In this document: piece by piece, positions 45,055 through 57,329 of the stretch | Layout: each line of letters starts with the position of its first letter | Numbering within the stretch: the stretch's first letter is position 1 | Origin: Wyeomyia smithii | Lineage: Eukaryota; Arthropoda; Insecta; Diptera; Culicidae | DNA length: 64,000 bases | Reading direction: 5' to 3' | NCBI RefSeq assembly: GCF_029784165.1 | Contig: NC_073696.1 | Coordinates: 237,258,892 to 237,322,891, forward strand | Notes under the pieces: model-generated | What the model saw: the letters and a program-made list of their open reading frames with translations, nothing else | The model's database searches: none | What the model was told of the DNA's origin: nothing | Position numbers and translations under genes: made by a program

Positions 45055-45420
45055 GTAATTTTCTAAAAGGGCGTATGCATTTTGACATAGGTTCTATTCG
45101 AAGCATGGCAGCTTAGAAACCGTCAGTTGTATAGAAAGGCTGTCTCATTCTCAGTTGTAAAAATAGTTGTTGAAAATAAACACTAAACTTCAATTGAAAA
45201 AAAGATAATTTTTTTTAATTAATTTTGAATAAACTTGAAGTTATTACGCAACTTGCAGGATGGAGAAATGAGAATCAAATTTTCATAGAAGATTAATTTT
45301 TTTAAACTCAATATAATTTGAATTATTTTAACCTTTTTTGCGGTGTATATTTTTTATGAGGCAACATTAATTTCCTACAACTAATTCTCAAACAGTTTTT
45401 ATATACAACTAGCTGAATGT
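45055..45420. repeat. Dispersed repeat with inverted ends, related to the 28-29 kb units
   Basis: The left end TAAAAGGGCGTATGCATTTT then GACATAGGTTCTATTCGAAG is the reverse complement of the end of tandem units A and B. The right end TTTCCTACAACTAATTCTCA then AACAGTTTTTATATACAAC is inverted relative to the left GTTGTATAGAAAGGCTGTCT block. The element is non-coding and probably a MITE. Confidence 0.5.
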
Positions 45421-45970
45421 ACCCGGCCTTGCTCGTGTAAAAATTTCTGCTTTTTTATAATTTTCTATATTTTCATATTTTTTTTCCAGCCCGAGCATTC
45501 CAAATAATATTTCTATTTTAGTTATAAACTTGCTTATATACCACCTTTTTCGTTGATTCACAATCGATGCGTAGGCATTCCAATTGGGTCGAGTGAATTC
45601 AAAAATTCATAAGAACTCGTACTTTAGTGAATTCAAACTCGTTTTTCTCTTAATCTGTGCATGCTAGAATAATTCTTCCAGCATCTTTGGATTCAGAAGA
45701 CGTTACTCTAGAAATATAGAGCTTGAAAATTGAAGAGCCAAGTTGAAACCAACTGTGGGAGACTGAGAAAATCAGGTTTCCATGAAAATATGTACTTTAG
45801 TGAATTTAAACTGGTTTTTCTCAAAATGTTTGCATGCTAAAATAAATATTTCATCACGTATGGATTCAGGAGACCTCACCGCAAAAATGTAGAGCTTAAA
45901 ATTTGAAAACGGTTTTGTTGTTTGAATTTTTATAAAAATACGTAGTTTTGTGATTTTGTACTAAAATAAT
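45410..45970. repeat. Degenerate tandem ~169-bp units
   Basis: After AACTAGCTGAATGTACCCGG, a motif often seen at the start of decayed insect repeats, the phrase ACTTTAGTGAATTCAAACTC (about 45622) recurs as ACTTTAGTGAATTTAAACTG (about 45791). The phrases TGCATGCTA, GGATTCAG and TAGAGCTT recur at the same offset. There is no coding potential. Confidence 0.5.
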
Positions 45971-46576
45971 TTGGAAACTCCAAAGTTCACTCTTACATAC
46001 CATATTTCATCCACCTGACATGATTTGATACATGGAGCAATTGATACGTATGAAAATTACTAGTGTTTGCTCAATCTGTTTGAAAAATTTAAAAAAAACA
46101 CAGACATATTTGCGTCTCACAAAAACGGAGAGGGGTCCAGAGGGGTGGCACCTTTACCAAAACTTAGAGCAACTATTCCCCTTGAATAAAAGTTCCAGTG
46201 CTGAGAACGAGCATTTTCAAAAAACAAGTTCCGTCCCGGGTCTTTACAGGTTCATAAAAATCAAACAGCAGGAAAATCAAAATTTTCCATCGCAGATTAG
46301 TAAAATGGTTATAATTAGTATCATGAATAATTTTTGCAATTTATTAACTTAGTCGTAATCGGTTTACAGGTTCCAAAAGAAGTTCCGGTTTAATTCAAAC
46401 GGGAACATGAAGCCACTAAAACACCTGTTCATGTTTCAACGTTAACTTCACTCTAAAATTCATTCGTCAGCATCTTGTTGTTTAATAATCAACTGCTTGA
46501 AAGTTGTGAGAAACTGATAAACAGTTTTGTTTTAGGAAAAGAAAACACAATATAGCAATTATGTTTGGTTTATTGC
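45971..46576. other. Unassigned tract
   Basis: No gene is supported. The 106-codon plus-strand frame (46032-46352) is Lys/Gln-rich without motifs and probably arises by chance in repeat-derived sequence. Confidence 0.35.
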
Positions 46577-47225
46577 TCAACTGCAGAGAAGATTGAGACG
46601 AAGACAGGATAGCGGGTATGCATACAAAAACTGATCAGAAACTACATCAGTTAAAAAATCCAACGCTGTAGGATGTAAGATGAATAAATCTCCATTACAA
46701 CCGCTTTGCAACGTATTACAAATTATGCTGTTGAAAGCGCTAAAAAAACGTATTGCATCGTCAGTAAATGATTGACGTGACCATCGAAATATTAGCAAAT
46801 GAAAAGGCTGAATTGAATTCGGTGTAGGCTTCTACGACAACAACTTCGAAGCTGCGAAAAACATTCAAGGCATCATTACCGTTCTTGGGCGGTTGATTAT
46901 TTCGCTGAGATTGAGACAAACAAATTTGATCATTTGTTGGAAACGACAACAAATGATTGAGCCCAGAGAAAAAGTTCATTACATTCCGTGGTTACGTATC
47001 CAAGTGAGATGAAGGCCAAACGGCATTCGCAATCCGAGTACGTACTGTGCGAAGGCAACGCATTCTTACAGCGAAAAGCCACCACCATGGCGTAAATCTG
47101 GTTACGACCCTGGAAATTATAATTATCGCGCAGCATACCTTTAGTGCCCAGAGAAGCACGATATCCATCACAGTAATTTTATCCTTTTTCTTCATGATTT
47201 ATTCTCCGGTGATTGCACTAATATC
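46577..47225 (-). pseudogene. Possible decayed coding region, unknown family
   Basis: Three overlapping minus-strand frames run end to end with less AT than the surroundings. They are about 47200-46930 (containing NYNFQGRNQIYAMVVAFRCK and a Cys-rich C-E-C-R stretch), 46979-46761 and 46798-46577. The last reads DAIRFFSAFNSIICNTLQSG and ends S-C-L-R-L-N-L-L-C-S at a stop. It is followed within 10 bases by AATAAA. One frameshifted gene or retropseudogene would explain this, but I recognise no family and chance is possible. Confidence 0.25.
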
Positions 47226-47934
47226 CGATACAGGATATTACCAACGTTTTCTTTTCGTTTCTCTCGGCCACTTGCAGTAATGTTGATTTTGAGGCACAGA
47301 CAAAACAAGAACCACAAGCAAATCTTCCACTTTGCGGTTATCCTACCCTACGGCCATCATAATGATACCACCGCTCTATAAAGCTTCTTCCCATGCACCG
47401 TGCGCGCACTCTTCCGAGATCTCAATTCTGCGTAATCACATATTGCTTCATATCACACCGTGTATACAAATGATTTTTTTCTTCTGCTTTTTTTTTTCAA
47501 GAGTAGAACTGAACTGCACAGCCCACAATCCAACTCTGTGCTCTTTAACAGCATATCATTCGAAGCATTCACGAAGACTTCCACGGGATCTGCTGTGAAC
47601 CACATCCATTATTTGAGAAAGGCCTATCATATTTTCCACATCGCACCCACTTGAACCTCGGCGACCTTCTCCAGCGGCGAGCTGCGGTTGGCAGGTTAAC
47701 AAGAAGTCACCGCTATTTATTCTCGACGTGAACTTATCTCGTTTCGGCTCACATACACACTCTTCAAAGCGACAAGTAATGGGACGGCAAGTATCATTCA
47801 ACTAGTGGCGGTAGATTATTCACCATTCCCTCACTCAGAAAACAAACAACGGCGACGACTGTCAACGAAACTGTTCCAGTCAGTAGCGTAGTAGCGAAAC
47901 CAACGACAACGGAAGCACATGCAGACTCACTTAC
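47226..47934. other. Unassigned tract next to a candidate 5' exon
   Basis: The GC level rises towards 47.9 kb. No conserved frame was recognised. On the minus strand this would be the start of the first intron if the donor at 47934 is used. Confidence 0.35.
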
Positions 47935-48300
47935 ACAAACTTAGCCCGTTGGTCCCCACCGGGATAAGCTAACAGCGGAAGTTGATCTGCACTCCGGGCG
48001 CAAAAAACGGTCCCGAAGAAACTGTCGCAAGTAAAATGGCACGTTACGACCAATGACCTACAGACCGAGACCGACCGACTCGTTGCGGGCGCCAAAGAAC
48101 TGTCTCTTGGTTTCAGCCGACGACGAATGAACGGACGCGCTTTCTTTTTTTTCTTCTCCTGACGAGCCTTCAACGCTATTGTATGCACCGGCGGTTCGTG
48201 CGCAACACTGCACTCGACGGCTGCAGCATCCCAACTCCGGCCCAAGACTCGAAAACTCACACGTCAGTGGCTGCGACTGGTAGAGGCTGGCTGCTAGCCG
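47935..48300 (-). promoter_or_regulatory. Candidate untranslated first exon and promoter
   Basis: A GC-rich block without transposon similarity. On the minus strand it ends with GGGCTAAGTTTGT followed by the consensus donor GTAAGTGAG. The last 60 bases before the donor lack an ATG, so it would be a non-coding leader exon. Ptpmeg2 is the only recognised gene downstream on this strand and its first exon is missing, so this block is a plausible but unproven upstream exon about 23 kb away. The region 48300-48480 is also GC- and CAG-rich and may be promoter. Confidence 0.35.
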
Positions 48301-50187
48301 CCTGCTTCAATGTTTCAATGAAGATTGAACTTCAACTCCGTCGCAGCAATAGTGACGACGCACGCGAGTAACTGCACCGAGGGACCTGAAACCAAGTACC
48401 CGCGCGCTCTCCAAGCAGCAGCGCAGCAACTACACGCGACTCTCCCACCAGCAGCAGTCGGCTGCCACCCGGCTCCGTTAGTCAACTTTTTTTTTGTTTC
48501 TTCAATGATAATTTCTTGTTTCTGCTTCATTTTTACTGTGTGCCTTCTTTCGCTTTTCTTTATGTTGATGACGATGATGATATACGATCAGCGGAAAAGG
48601 AGAAGAAAACGCACAAAAAATAGTACCTCGTCGGAGGGGTCGATCCATCCAGCAGGGTGCGATGATCGTGCGTTCGGGACATATTGAGATCATCATAGTA
48701 GAACAATATTGGATTGCACACTGGAAGCATGCTCGCACGGGATGTCTAGAAAACAACTCTCAGATACAATTCTTGTTTGAAAAGCAGATAACTTTTGAAA
48801 TACTACAAGGTATACAAATTAGCCTTATCTGAAACGGTTCAAGCGTATTGTTATTGTTAAATGAGCACCAAGAATTATTCCTAATGCATCTAAACCAGAT
48901 TTAATTCTATTGAAAAATACAGATCCAACCATATCTCTCAAATCCAACAATGCTACTTTATCATAATAAATGGTTTTGTTTTTTTTTTAACTCTAACTCA
49001 AATTTATTATATGAATCTTATTCTGAAAATAATTTCGAATAGTTACATAGGCTCACTAATAGGAAAACATTAGAAGATATGTCAAACAAAATTATCAACA
49101 AGTTCCAGCAAAAAATCGTATCAATCAATTACAACAAGGTTAAAATTCAAAAAGCTTCATTTTTGTTTTTTGCTTGACAAGTTTTTTCATAGGTATATTA
49201 TTTGTTGAAATAGAAAAAAAAAAACAATTTTAACAATGTTGAAATGTAAAAAAAGATTCTGAATAAATCTAATTTAATGAACAAAAAATACACAAGCATT
49301 CGCCGGCTCAGTCGATATTATGCCGGCCACGATTATTTAGTGGATATCGAAGATAAAATGAAACAAATATAACTTAATGGTAACCATATTAATGAGATAA
49401 ATCTTCAATCAACATCAGCAGTAGTATTGCAGTTTCTTCTTGATTGCACGCGAAAAGTTGTCGTGTACCGCGCGCTGCAAGGAGAAACCTTGTGCTCTGC
49501 TCCACATATACAGCACGGTACTGTTGCTTCTACCAGCATGTTTTCTTTCAAGACATCAGTTTTTATTACGCTTCAACAGCAAGTTTAAAATTTGTTAAAA
49601 AAGGGTTGTTTTAAACTTTTTGAAACATCTTTACCTTCGAGACATGAATTTACTCTAAGTTCATGGAAGCAAACATGATCCTCGCTTCAGTTTTGTTGTT
49701 AAAAGTCCCTGTATAACTACTTTCAACCCTTAAATGCGGGTGTTTCTTCATCCAATATTGGTTTATTTGTGTTTTTCAACTTTGAAGTAGTTGGCGTTAG
49801 GTTGTTTTCTCTTTGCTTTTACGATTTTACGGACTTGCAAAAAAGTTTGACGCTGTTTTCTTCCTCAGCACTTCATATACTGCTAACTGTATATCGTGAG
49901 CAGCACATTTTACTCTAATAAGATGCGGTTGTACGATGACTAAAAGAACATCAACTTAATCGGCGAAAGATTTTATCATCAGCCAATTCGAATAATTTTT
50001 TCCACACTAGACAATATTGAAAAGTGAGGTCTATTGAAAAAAATGATTATGTATAATAGAAAAAAATAGTTTTAGGTTTAGGTTTTCTGAACAGAAACAA
50101 GCAAACAAATTTTGAACAAGAACGGTAAATTGGAGAATTTCACGTGAAGTTGTAAGCGTTGTCTATATCATCGGACTTTTCAATTTC
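48301..50187. other. Unassigned tract
   Basis: The first 400 bases are GC-rich and may belong to the promoter block. The rest is strongly AT-rich with many A and T runs, and no gene or element was recognised. Confidence 0.35.
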
Positions 50188-50900
50188 CTATGCAGAATTC
50201 TCAGTTTCGTTTAATTGTAACATTTGAGCATTCCGGATCAATTTCGTCGTCTTACGAAAATTTATTCCATTATCCGTGGTCACAGGATATATCTGATCTG
50301 AGTTTAGGTTGAATAGTATTAAACCTTCTATATCAGCGAGTATATTTTCGGCAGTGTTCTTATCGTTCCGTTCCATCATGGCCAAAGTAGGCACCACCAG
50401 CTTTCCATTGCAAATATACTGGCTATTGATACATAGTACTGATTGTCCTTTTCTCGTCGCTTGATCTCTTTTAATATAAATTAGTTTTCCCTGCATCTGA
50501 TGTGATCCGTTATTTAAACTATCATTCGCGTTTACACAGCACTCACGTATTTTAATTTGTTTGTTCGACTAACGTGATTCAAATGTAATGCTTACTCAAT
50601 GAGCAAAAGTACTACACTCGCATACTTTTTGAAAAAAAAAGTTCATCAGGATGTTACAGTCCGTTATCTTCCTTACTAAAGAACTGATGTAGGTGTTTCG
50701 ATCAATGTTGACCAAAAACTCGGCTTTCCCGGAACATCGCTTTTTTTACCGACAAGTATCCCAATATCTACTGCCTCCTTAGCATATTTAGCAACTAAAT
50801 GTCGCGACAAATTGAACGTGCTACCACGATAAACGGGTTGCCCGTTTTCGCCGCATAAAACACCATTTTATCAACACTTGGTTTCCTGTGGAATCGGTCA
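50188..50900 (-). pseudogene. hAT transposase relic (BED-like finger and catalytic part)
   Basis: The open frame 50496-50188 resembles the catalytic core of hAT transposases: QYICNGKLVVPTLAMMER, then A-E-N-I-L-A-D-I-E and QIYPVTTDNGINFRKTTKLI, the D-N-G-x-N motif with a catalytic Asp. Upstream on the same strand (about 50880-50700), frameshifted, is a segment reading R-G-S-T-F-N-L-S-R-H-L-V-A-K-Y-A-K-E-A, like a BED zinc finger. The order BED then catalytic core fits hAT. No dimerisation domain or terminal repeats were located. Confidence 0.62.
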
Positions 50901-53839
50901 CCATTTTCTTATAAAAATTCCCTCTCTATAAAATTTCGGCTATCGGAAAAGATTTGAAGCGATTTTTTTTTGTGCGCAACACTTACTGGGCATGTCACGA
51001 AATTCAATACTTTTCACTCAATAAAAATCACCGGTTAAAAGCAAAATTGAGCGAAAACAAAGGTACAGAAAAGTGGACGCTCAGGCCTGTGCAAAACACG
51101 AGCATGGGATTGAAAAAAAAACTAATAATGAAGCTGTTTCACACAAGAAAAGGAGAGAGCTGAAGCAATAACAGAGCAATGACTATACACCCAAATCATG
51201 ACGTTAGTTGGTTTGATAATCGTTGAATCAGCAAGAAATTGCTCGCTATTTGTGATTTGGTAATTCTTTGACTGTAAATAAAATAACAAAGACTTTCCTC
51301 AACTGCGACACTTTTGACAACAGATAGTAAATTGAACCAGAATCTATGCTTATATTACACAGTCCTTGATCCGATCGTGTTTCTGTATGCGATCTTCACC
51401 TTCCTTAATCTTCTCTTTCTCTCTCTTAAATCGTGTTAGATCGGAAAGGAAACAGCAGTGCAAAGAAAGAAGATGATCCATCTGCTGCTTCTTAACGCCC
51501 AAGTTCGAGAGCTGATGTGGTGAGCTGAGTTTCGCAATGACGTGAGCAATATTGAATGATGACTGCGCTACACTGGAGTCTGCGTAATGAACGATGATAA
51601 TTAGCTGGCTCGCTCGCAAGTTCTCATTCGCTTCGGTAACGACTCTTCTTTCTCTCGTACGGCCGTACGATATGCGTCACTAACTGGTGTGCAGCGGTAC
51701 AGCAGCGTTGCATTTCTTCAAGGCAATATCTTTTCAACAGCGTAAAAACTTAAGTACGGTTGATAGAAACTCTCCAGATTTGACGCCTCTGTAGCAAAGG
51801 GAGGAGAGCCAACACACGAGAGGCCGTTTCTACTCTACTCACACCATGCGCTCAAGTGCTGATAGCTGCTGTTGCTGCTTCCGCAATTATCATCAACTCG
51901 AGATCGACACACACTGATGATGGCTTTCAGTGCTTGGGAGAAAAGAAGAGAGTACCGTACTGGGAGCATATTCCGCCAACGCGACATGAGTTCGGTATAG
52001 ATTTTTAAAATTTTACCGGACCGCTGGTTAGAGTACATATGTTGAAACATATGCAGAGTTGAATATCATAGCTTTTTGGAAAAACAATACTTTCATATTT
52101 ACCGTAAAACATTTTTGGGTTCTAAAATTTGCTAAATTTGCTCTGCCAACGTAAACATCAAAGTTGTTTGGATCTAATTTCTACTCTAGATTTTTTCAAT
52201 CAATTGATTAATATTGATTTATGATAAATAATTATGTTATTTCGCAAACAAAACATACAACCAATTACACGCTCAACAAAAATTCGGATTATAGCTAAGA
52301 CACAATTATCTAATTTCAACACACAACATTGATGTGATATTGCCCATCCAACGTTTGCCTGCATGTTGCACATAACAAAAAACGACGAGATGTGTTATTT
52401 CTTGTTTGGTTCTCAAAACAAATCTTGATCTAGATTCCAGTGGGAAACTGAAACCAGAGAAACGCTAGAAAAGCATGACCCCTAATTAAAAATCTGTCAA
52501 GCAAAGCGGAAATTCTAACAGAAATAATTACATCACTCGGCTACTTAGTGGAGGGTGTCATAACAAGAGAAAAAAAACGAATACTCTCTACTGGATTACC
52601 GTGCGTTCTTCCGCTTCAGCTGACACAGTTTTTGAACCACGAAAATAAAACACATCTGGCAGACAAAAAAGAACGTCACATCACTCACCATATGGTCCCC
52701 GCCCGACAAAAAAAAAGTTAACAGTAAGAATGTCGTCGTATCTTTTTATGCTTAGATTTCAAACAACACTAATTATGAGGGTAATTAAGTGCGTATCTCA
52801 TAAATTCCGCAAACCAATTTTAATATTGCTAAAGGCGATCACCAAAACCATGTTAGCGAAAACAAACAAAATGAATGCGACGCAATTCGAGTGAAAATGA
52901 TACTTCGTTGATCACAAACTCAAGTTCAAAGAACTGTGATCTAAGTAGATTCAGCTGAAATCCTAGAAAAAATGATGCTGCAAAAATTCGCATTTCCAAC
53001 AACGTGACATAGGATTTGTTCAGAAGCGACCATAGCAGGGAAATTGAAGAATATTAATTTTTCGGGCTGGCACTTTCGTACGCCTATGATACTGAGAATT
53101 ACTCTGCTGCTACGCAATTTTCTAGTCAATACTTTGTCACATTTCGCTGGAATCCATCCGGTTGGTTAGTTTTTTTCGCTACCGACAAGCTTCCTGGTAA
53201 ATACTGCCCCGGTAATGGAAAAACCTTCTTGGAAGAGTGAAGGTACACTATTTGTTAGGAACTTTGACTGCAATAAAGGACGCAGGGACAAACTCGGTAA
53301 ACATTTTTTTCTACAAGATTGTTTGTACAATTCCAGCCTTTCTAAGAATAACGTGCTTAATTTGTGTTGTTTTTCTTTCCACTGCGACCCATAATTTATT
53401 TGACTTTTTCCGATCAGTACCTTATAAATTTACGAGGAGGCCATTAACAGCACTGTTTTAATAAAATTACTTCACGGTCTTCTTCGTCTAATTCCGTTCT
53501 ATTACTTTGAATTTCGCCATACGAAATTGCCTATTTTTTCACATTATAGATATGGATATAATCCACAGTTCTACCGGTCATTAAAAGTATCGAAATGGAA
53601 TTTCGTCGTGCTCAAAAAGGGCGTAAACAACGATATACCAGAATAAGTACTTCTTCGATCTACATCTGCATTGAATTGCAAGAGCTAATATAACATTCGC
53701 AGGTATCAATTCCCATAAGAGTGTGAACTGGTTAGTCAATTATTGTTTGTGTCAACATACTTTTATTTATCACCGTTATTCGGCATATCTAAAGGTTCCA
53801 TCTTATCTACCAAAATTTTTTCGGCATTTTTTGACGTAG
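50901..53839. other. Unassigned non-coding tract
   Basis: No recognised gene or element in 2.9 kb. Short frames on both strands (up to 89 codons, 51350-51619 minus) have no motifs. The part at 51.36-52.05 kb is less AT-rich and could hold regulatory sequence. Confidence 0.35.
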
Positions 53840-54160
53840 AACTCGTCCTACTCCAACAGAACGATATGCTGTGGAAAATGTAACGAGAATATGTCCTCTT
53901 AAAATGCATAATATGTTACTACCACTGAACGTATTTTAAACGTCAATATCTTGATCAAAAGATGAAGATTGCCCTGAACTTGTGGCATAATATTTGACAC
54001 ATTTTTTCAATAGTAAATAAAAGATGTTAAATTGAGAATCAACCATTTTTAATTCATTTCTATGTATTCTACAGCTGGGATGGTAAGGTATAGTGTAGAA
54101 TTGAGCTGATATGCGCCGTTGTTCCTTTCACTAAACAGACTTGAATACTAATCTCCAATC
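53840..54160. repeat. Dispersed repeat (copy 2 of the 15-kb family)
   Basis: It contains TATGTTACTACCACTGAACG, TTGAGAATCAACCATTTTTA and CACTAAACAGACTTGAATAC in the same order as the blocks at 14966-15095 and 15600-15760. It is non-coding. Confidence 0.5.
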
Positions 54161-54169
54161 AAATAGTGA

Positions 54170-54400
54170 AGTTAAGGGAGGCTGCGTAGTCGCAAGGTTA
54201 CAGAGTCCGATTAGTCAAGCAAATGGTCGTGGGTTTAAATCTTAGTAGAATCAAGCCATTCGATGTCAAGAAGACCTAAGGATGGGTTTATTTTCAGGCT
54301 CCCCAACTACTTACCCTTTCTTTAGGCTGAATCCCACAATACCTTTGCGTGACTTGCTTCCAATAAAAAAAATACCTCTTATCAACAAAACTGGCCACAA
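54170..54400 (+). mobile_element. Possible SINE with tRNA-like head
   Basis: GGGAGGCTGCGTAGTCGCAA followed by GGTCGTGGGTTTAAATCTTA gives degenerate A- and B-box-like segments at tRNA-like spacing, and a body and an A-rich stretch follow. No TSD was found and there is no second copy in this window, so the call rests only on the promoter-like boxes. Confidence 0.35.
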
Positions 54401-54518
54401 TGGCGCACGACGAAACATCTCCAGAGAATTATAATTGGCGATATTTGCCAGGAGGAAGGAGGCTCGGTATAGTAGAGCCAATAGTGTATTGAAGAAAGGA
54501 TAAAATCACATTACACAC

Positions 54519-54901
54519 TAGAGATGTAACAGATATCCGCATCCGCATGAAAATTGACATCTGCATCAACATCTGCATCCGTAATCACATATCCGCATCC
54601 GCATCTGCATCATACCATGCGGATATTGAAGAAAAATTCGCTTCATAAAATATTGCAGAAAAATTTTCCTTGGTGTATTTACTGCTCGCCCAAATATCTT
54701 TTGCACTGGGAAGGGGCATGGTTATGTGAAAAAAGCAAAATATAACACAAGGGATGCTACGGATATCCGCATCCGCTTCCGGAAATGCGGAACATCCGCA
54801 TGAAAATTGACATCCGCATCAACATCCGCATCCGTAGTCACATATCCGCATCCGCATCCGCATCTGCAGATGTCTGAAAAATCACATCCGTAACATCCCT
54901 G
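54519..54901. mobile_element. hAT-type MITE rich in ATCCGC hexamers
   Basis: Perfect 8-bp duplications TTACACAC lie at 54511-54518 and 54902-54909. The ends, TAGAGATGTAACAGAT at left and CAGGGATGTTACGGAT read inward at right, are inverted repeats with a hAT-like CAGGGATG start. The interior is built largely of ATCCGC/ATCTGC hexamers in two blocks (54534-54625 and 54762-54875). The second block is preceded by another terminus-like GGGATGCTACGGAT at 54751, which points to an internal duplication or nested copy. Confidence 0.75.
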
Positions 54902-55141
54902 TTACACACAAGCCCGAATAAAACAATAATGATAGAAGTGACATGCTACTTCTCAATAGCGGTATTTCTAATAATAGAAATACGGGATACAGCAGACACA
55001 CGGGCATATTGCACAATAGATCAGCTAATCTGGTCGCAGTGAGGAAGTCCATACAGCAAAAAATAGGTTTTTTAATGATTAGTATTTTTTTTCAATTGCA
55101 AAGCACGCAATTCCACAAAAAACGGGCAACCTATTGAATCG

Positions 55142-56160
55142 ACCATATTTGATTTAACTGAAACTTTGCATTGACGTTTCTCAAGGCAAAAGATGTCATT
55201 TTGTGCTATTGGAACACGACTCATTTTTGAGAAGCTATTGGAAAATGCTATTTTAGAGAGGTATCGGTGATTAAAAATATATTTAAGGCCAAAACGGTTT
55301 GTTTGATCGCTGTGATCTCTTCAGCAAAGTTTAAGACAATAATTTTGTCTTTTCTTTTTGTTCTTTCTTCTAAAAAATACACACTTTAAAAAAATCATTT
55401 ATTTTTGAAAAAAAGTTAAAAAATAACTAGGTCTAAAAAGCTAATTTTTGAAAATTGCATTTTTTTCATAAAAACTGTACAAGTTTACCTAAACGATGCA
55501 ACCGGTCCGATCATGAAGAAATCAAGAAAACAAATGTTATGATATTTGGAAAAAAAAACAACTTTTTTTTATTTTTTCGAGGGGCATATTTTTTTGGAGG
55601 GACAACTTTGTCTAAGACACTATGACAATCACTCAAACCGTTTTTGTTGCAGAAATATTTTGAATTTCCAATAGAGCACTCTATGAGGAATTTAAAATAT
55701 TTTTACAGTTAAAACGGTTTGTTTCGGCATAGTTGTACATAATAATTTTATTCTTCCATAAAAAAATGTATCGCGTAAAAAAAAAAATTTTTTTCGAAAA
55801 ATTATAACTTTTTTTCTGATTTTTTAATGATCGAACCGGTTGCATTGTTGAGAATATCTTTTTTAGTTTTCACAAAAAAAAAAAGATTTTCAAAAAATGA
55901 GCTTTTTTAGATAATTAGTTTTTAATTTATTTTTCAAAAAACTTTTTTTTTTTTAAATTTTTTTCTCTAAAAACAATATAATTTTTCGGGAAAGACAAAA
56001 CTGTTATCTACAAATTTGTTGTGCTGGTTGATTTTAATTATGACTTATTTTTGCTTAAATTATTTATTTACCTATTTTCGAGAAGCTATATAAAAAGTCT
56101 ATGCAAAAGTCGTATTGATGATTAAAAATATTTTAAGAGCCAGAACGGTTTGTTCGATCG
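55142..56160. repeat. Three degenerate ~425-bp tandem units, T- and A-rich
   Basis: The phrase AAAACGGTTTGTTTGATCG at 55291 recurs as AAAACGGTTTGTTTCGG at 55711 and AGAACGGTTTGTTCGATCG at 56142. Each is followed by an AAAGTT/TAGTTG...AATAATTTTGTTTTT-like phrase and long T or A runs. There is no coding potential. A shared lead-in (GAATCGACCATATTTGATTT) relates the array to pieces near 40.9 and 44.97 kb. Confidence 0.55.
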
Positions 56161-56825
56161 GTGTGATGTTTTCGGTAAAGTTGCAAATAATAATTTTGTT
56201 TTTCCTTTTTTTTAATAATACACTCTAAATAAATTTCCATTTCAAGAAAAAAAATATAAAAAAAAACAAAATTATTAAAAGAAAAAAAATTATCTGAAAA
56301 AAACTTTTTTTAAAAACAATCTTTCTGTTTTCCATAAAATCTACACAAGATTACTATACGAACTAATTACATTTTATGTCTTATGACTAACATTTTAAGT
56401 TTGGTAAAGTGGGCAATGTATGCAATTTTACGAGGATGCGAAAAATGAACAAGGTGTGACTTTAACTTGAAAAAAAAAATTTCCTCATCTAGTCGGAGCT
56501 CAAACCCTCAATCTCCGATGTCTCCGGCATGATATTCTGGCCAATCAAACTACTGGGAAAGTAATCTCTCCTAAAAATAATATCGATCACCCTTTACTAT
56601 TGTGTCCCGTCCCAAGAACGCCTCGACGGAATTATTTTAGAAAAAATAACATAGAATATATAATTATAAACTAAATATCTCAAAAAATCACACTCTAAGC
56701 TAATCAATAGAAGTTAACTGAACCTGGAACAACGAAAAATATCAAAATGTGTCAACAAAAATTTTTTAGACTGTTTTTTACAGTGTATATTTATTTTAGA
56801 AGGACAAAACTATTATCTACAACTT
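56161..56825. other. Unassigned AT-rich tract
   Basis: Mostly A/T runs. A short more balanced part at 56490-56640 has no frame or motif. Confidence 0.4.
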
Positions 56826-57200
56826 TGCCGAAAACACTATACCGGACCAGGGTGGCGAAAAAGTTTTCAACGTCGAATTCCCTGATTTTCCCAGATATTC
56901 CCTAAAATATAACATTTATTTCCCTGATATTTTTCAGCATTCAGCACAAAAAAGTGCAACGTAGATTAACGTAACTCTCAAATCCCAAAGAAAAAAATAT
57001 TCAATCGGATATGAAACCGAACCGTAGAGGCCCCGAAACAGCCCGAAATAGTTTTTGCACTACGGAGTCGTTCAAAAAAAAAATCACGCCCCGGATAACA
57101 ATTATTCAGTTTTCACTCATATTCCCTGATCAAAAAATGGATTCCCTGACTAGGGTTTGCAATATTCCCGGCAATCGATTTCCCGGGAACCGGGAACTGA
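56826..57200. repeat. hAT-like repeat end, second copy
   Basis: ACCAGGGTGGCGAAAAAGTT and the following TATTCCCTAAAATATAACAT and CCCTGATATTTTT phrases match 44783-44870. CCAGGGTGGCG would fit a hAT terminus. The interior repeats ATTCCCTGA phrases and ends in a small CCCGGGAA-containing palindrome. No opposite terminus was identified. Confidence 0.45.
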
Positions 57201-57329
57201 CAAATGCTTTAGCAAAATGACATTTTAAATGAAATTCATCAGTAAAAGGTAACAAAAAAATGTTTATAATTTTTTTTTTTTTCAATAAAAAAAGAGAATG
57301 TTTGTAATGATTTATTTATGTACTAATAT

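Noticed and set aside
47931..48260. 109-codon basic minus-strand frame in the GC-rich block
   Set aside because: It ends right at the candidate splice donor but shows no motif, includes a poly-Lys stretch from an A-run, and is better explained as untranslated leader.
54531..54875. Regularly repeated ATCCGC units as a CRISPR-like or satellite array
   Set aside because: The units are hexamers without spacers, inside a hAT MITE with TIRs and an 8-bp TSD.
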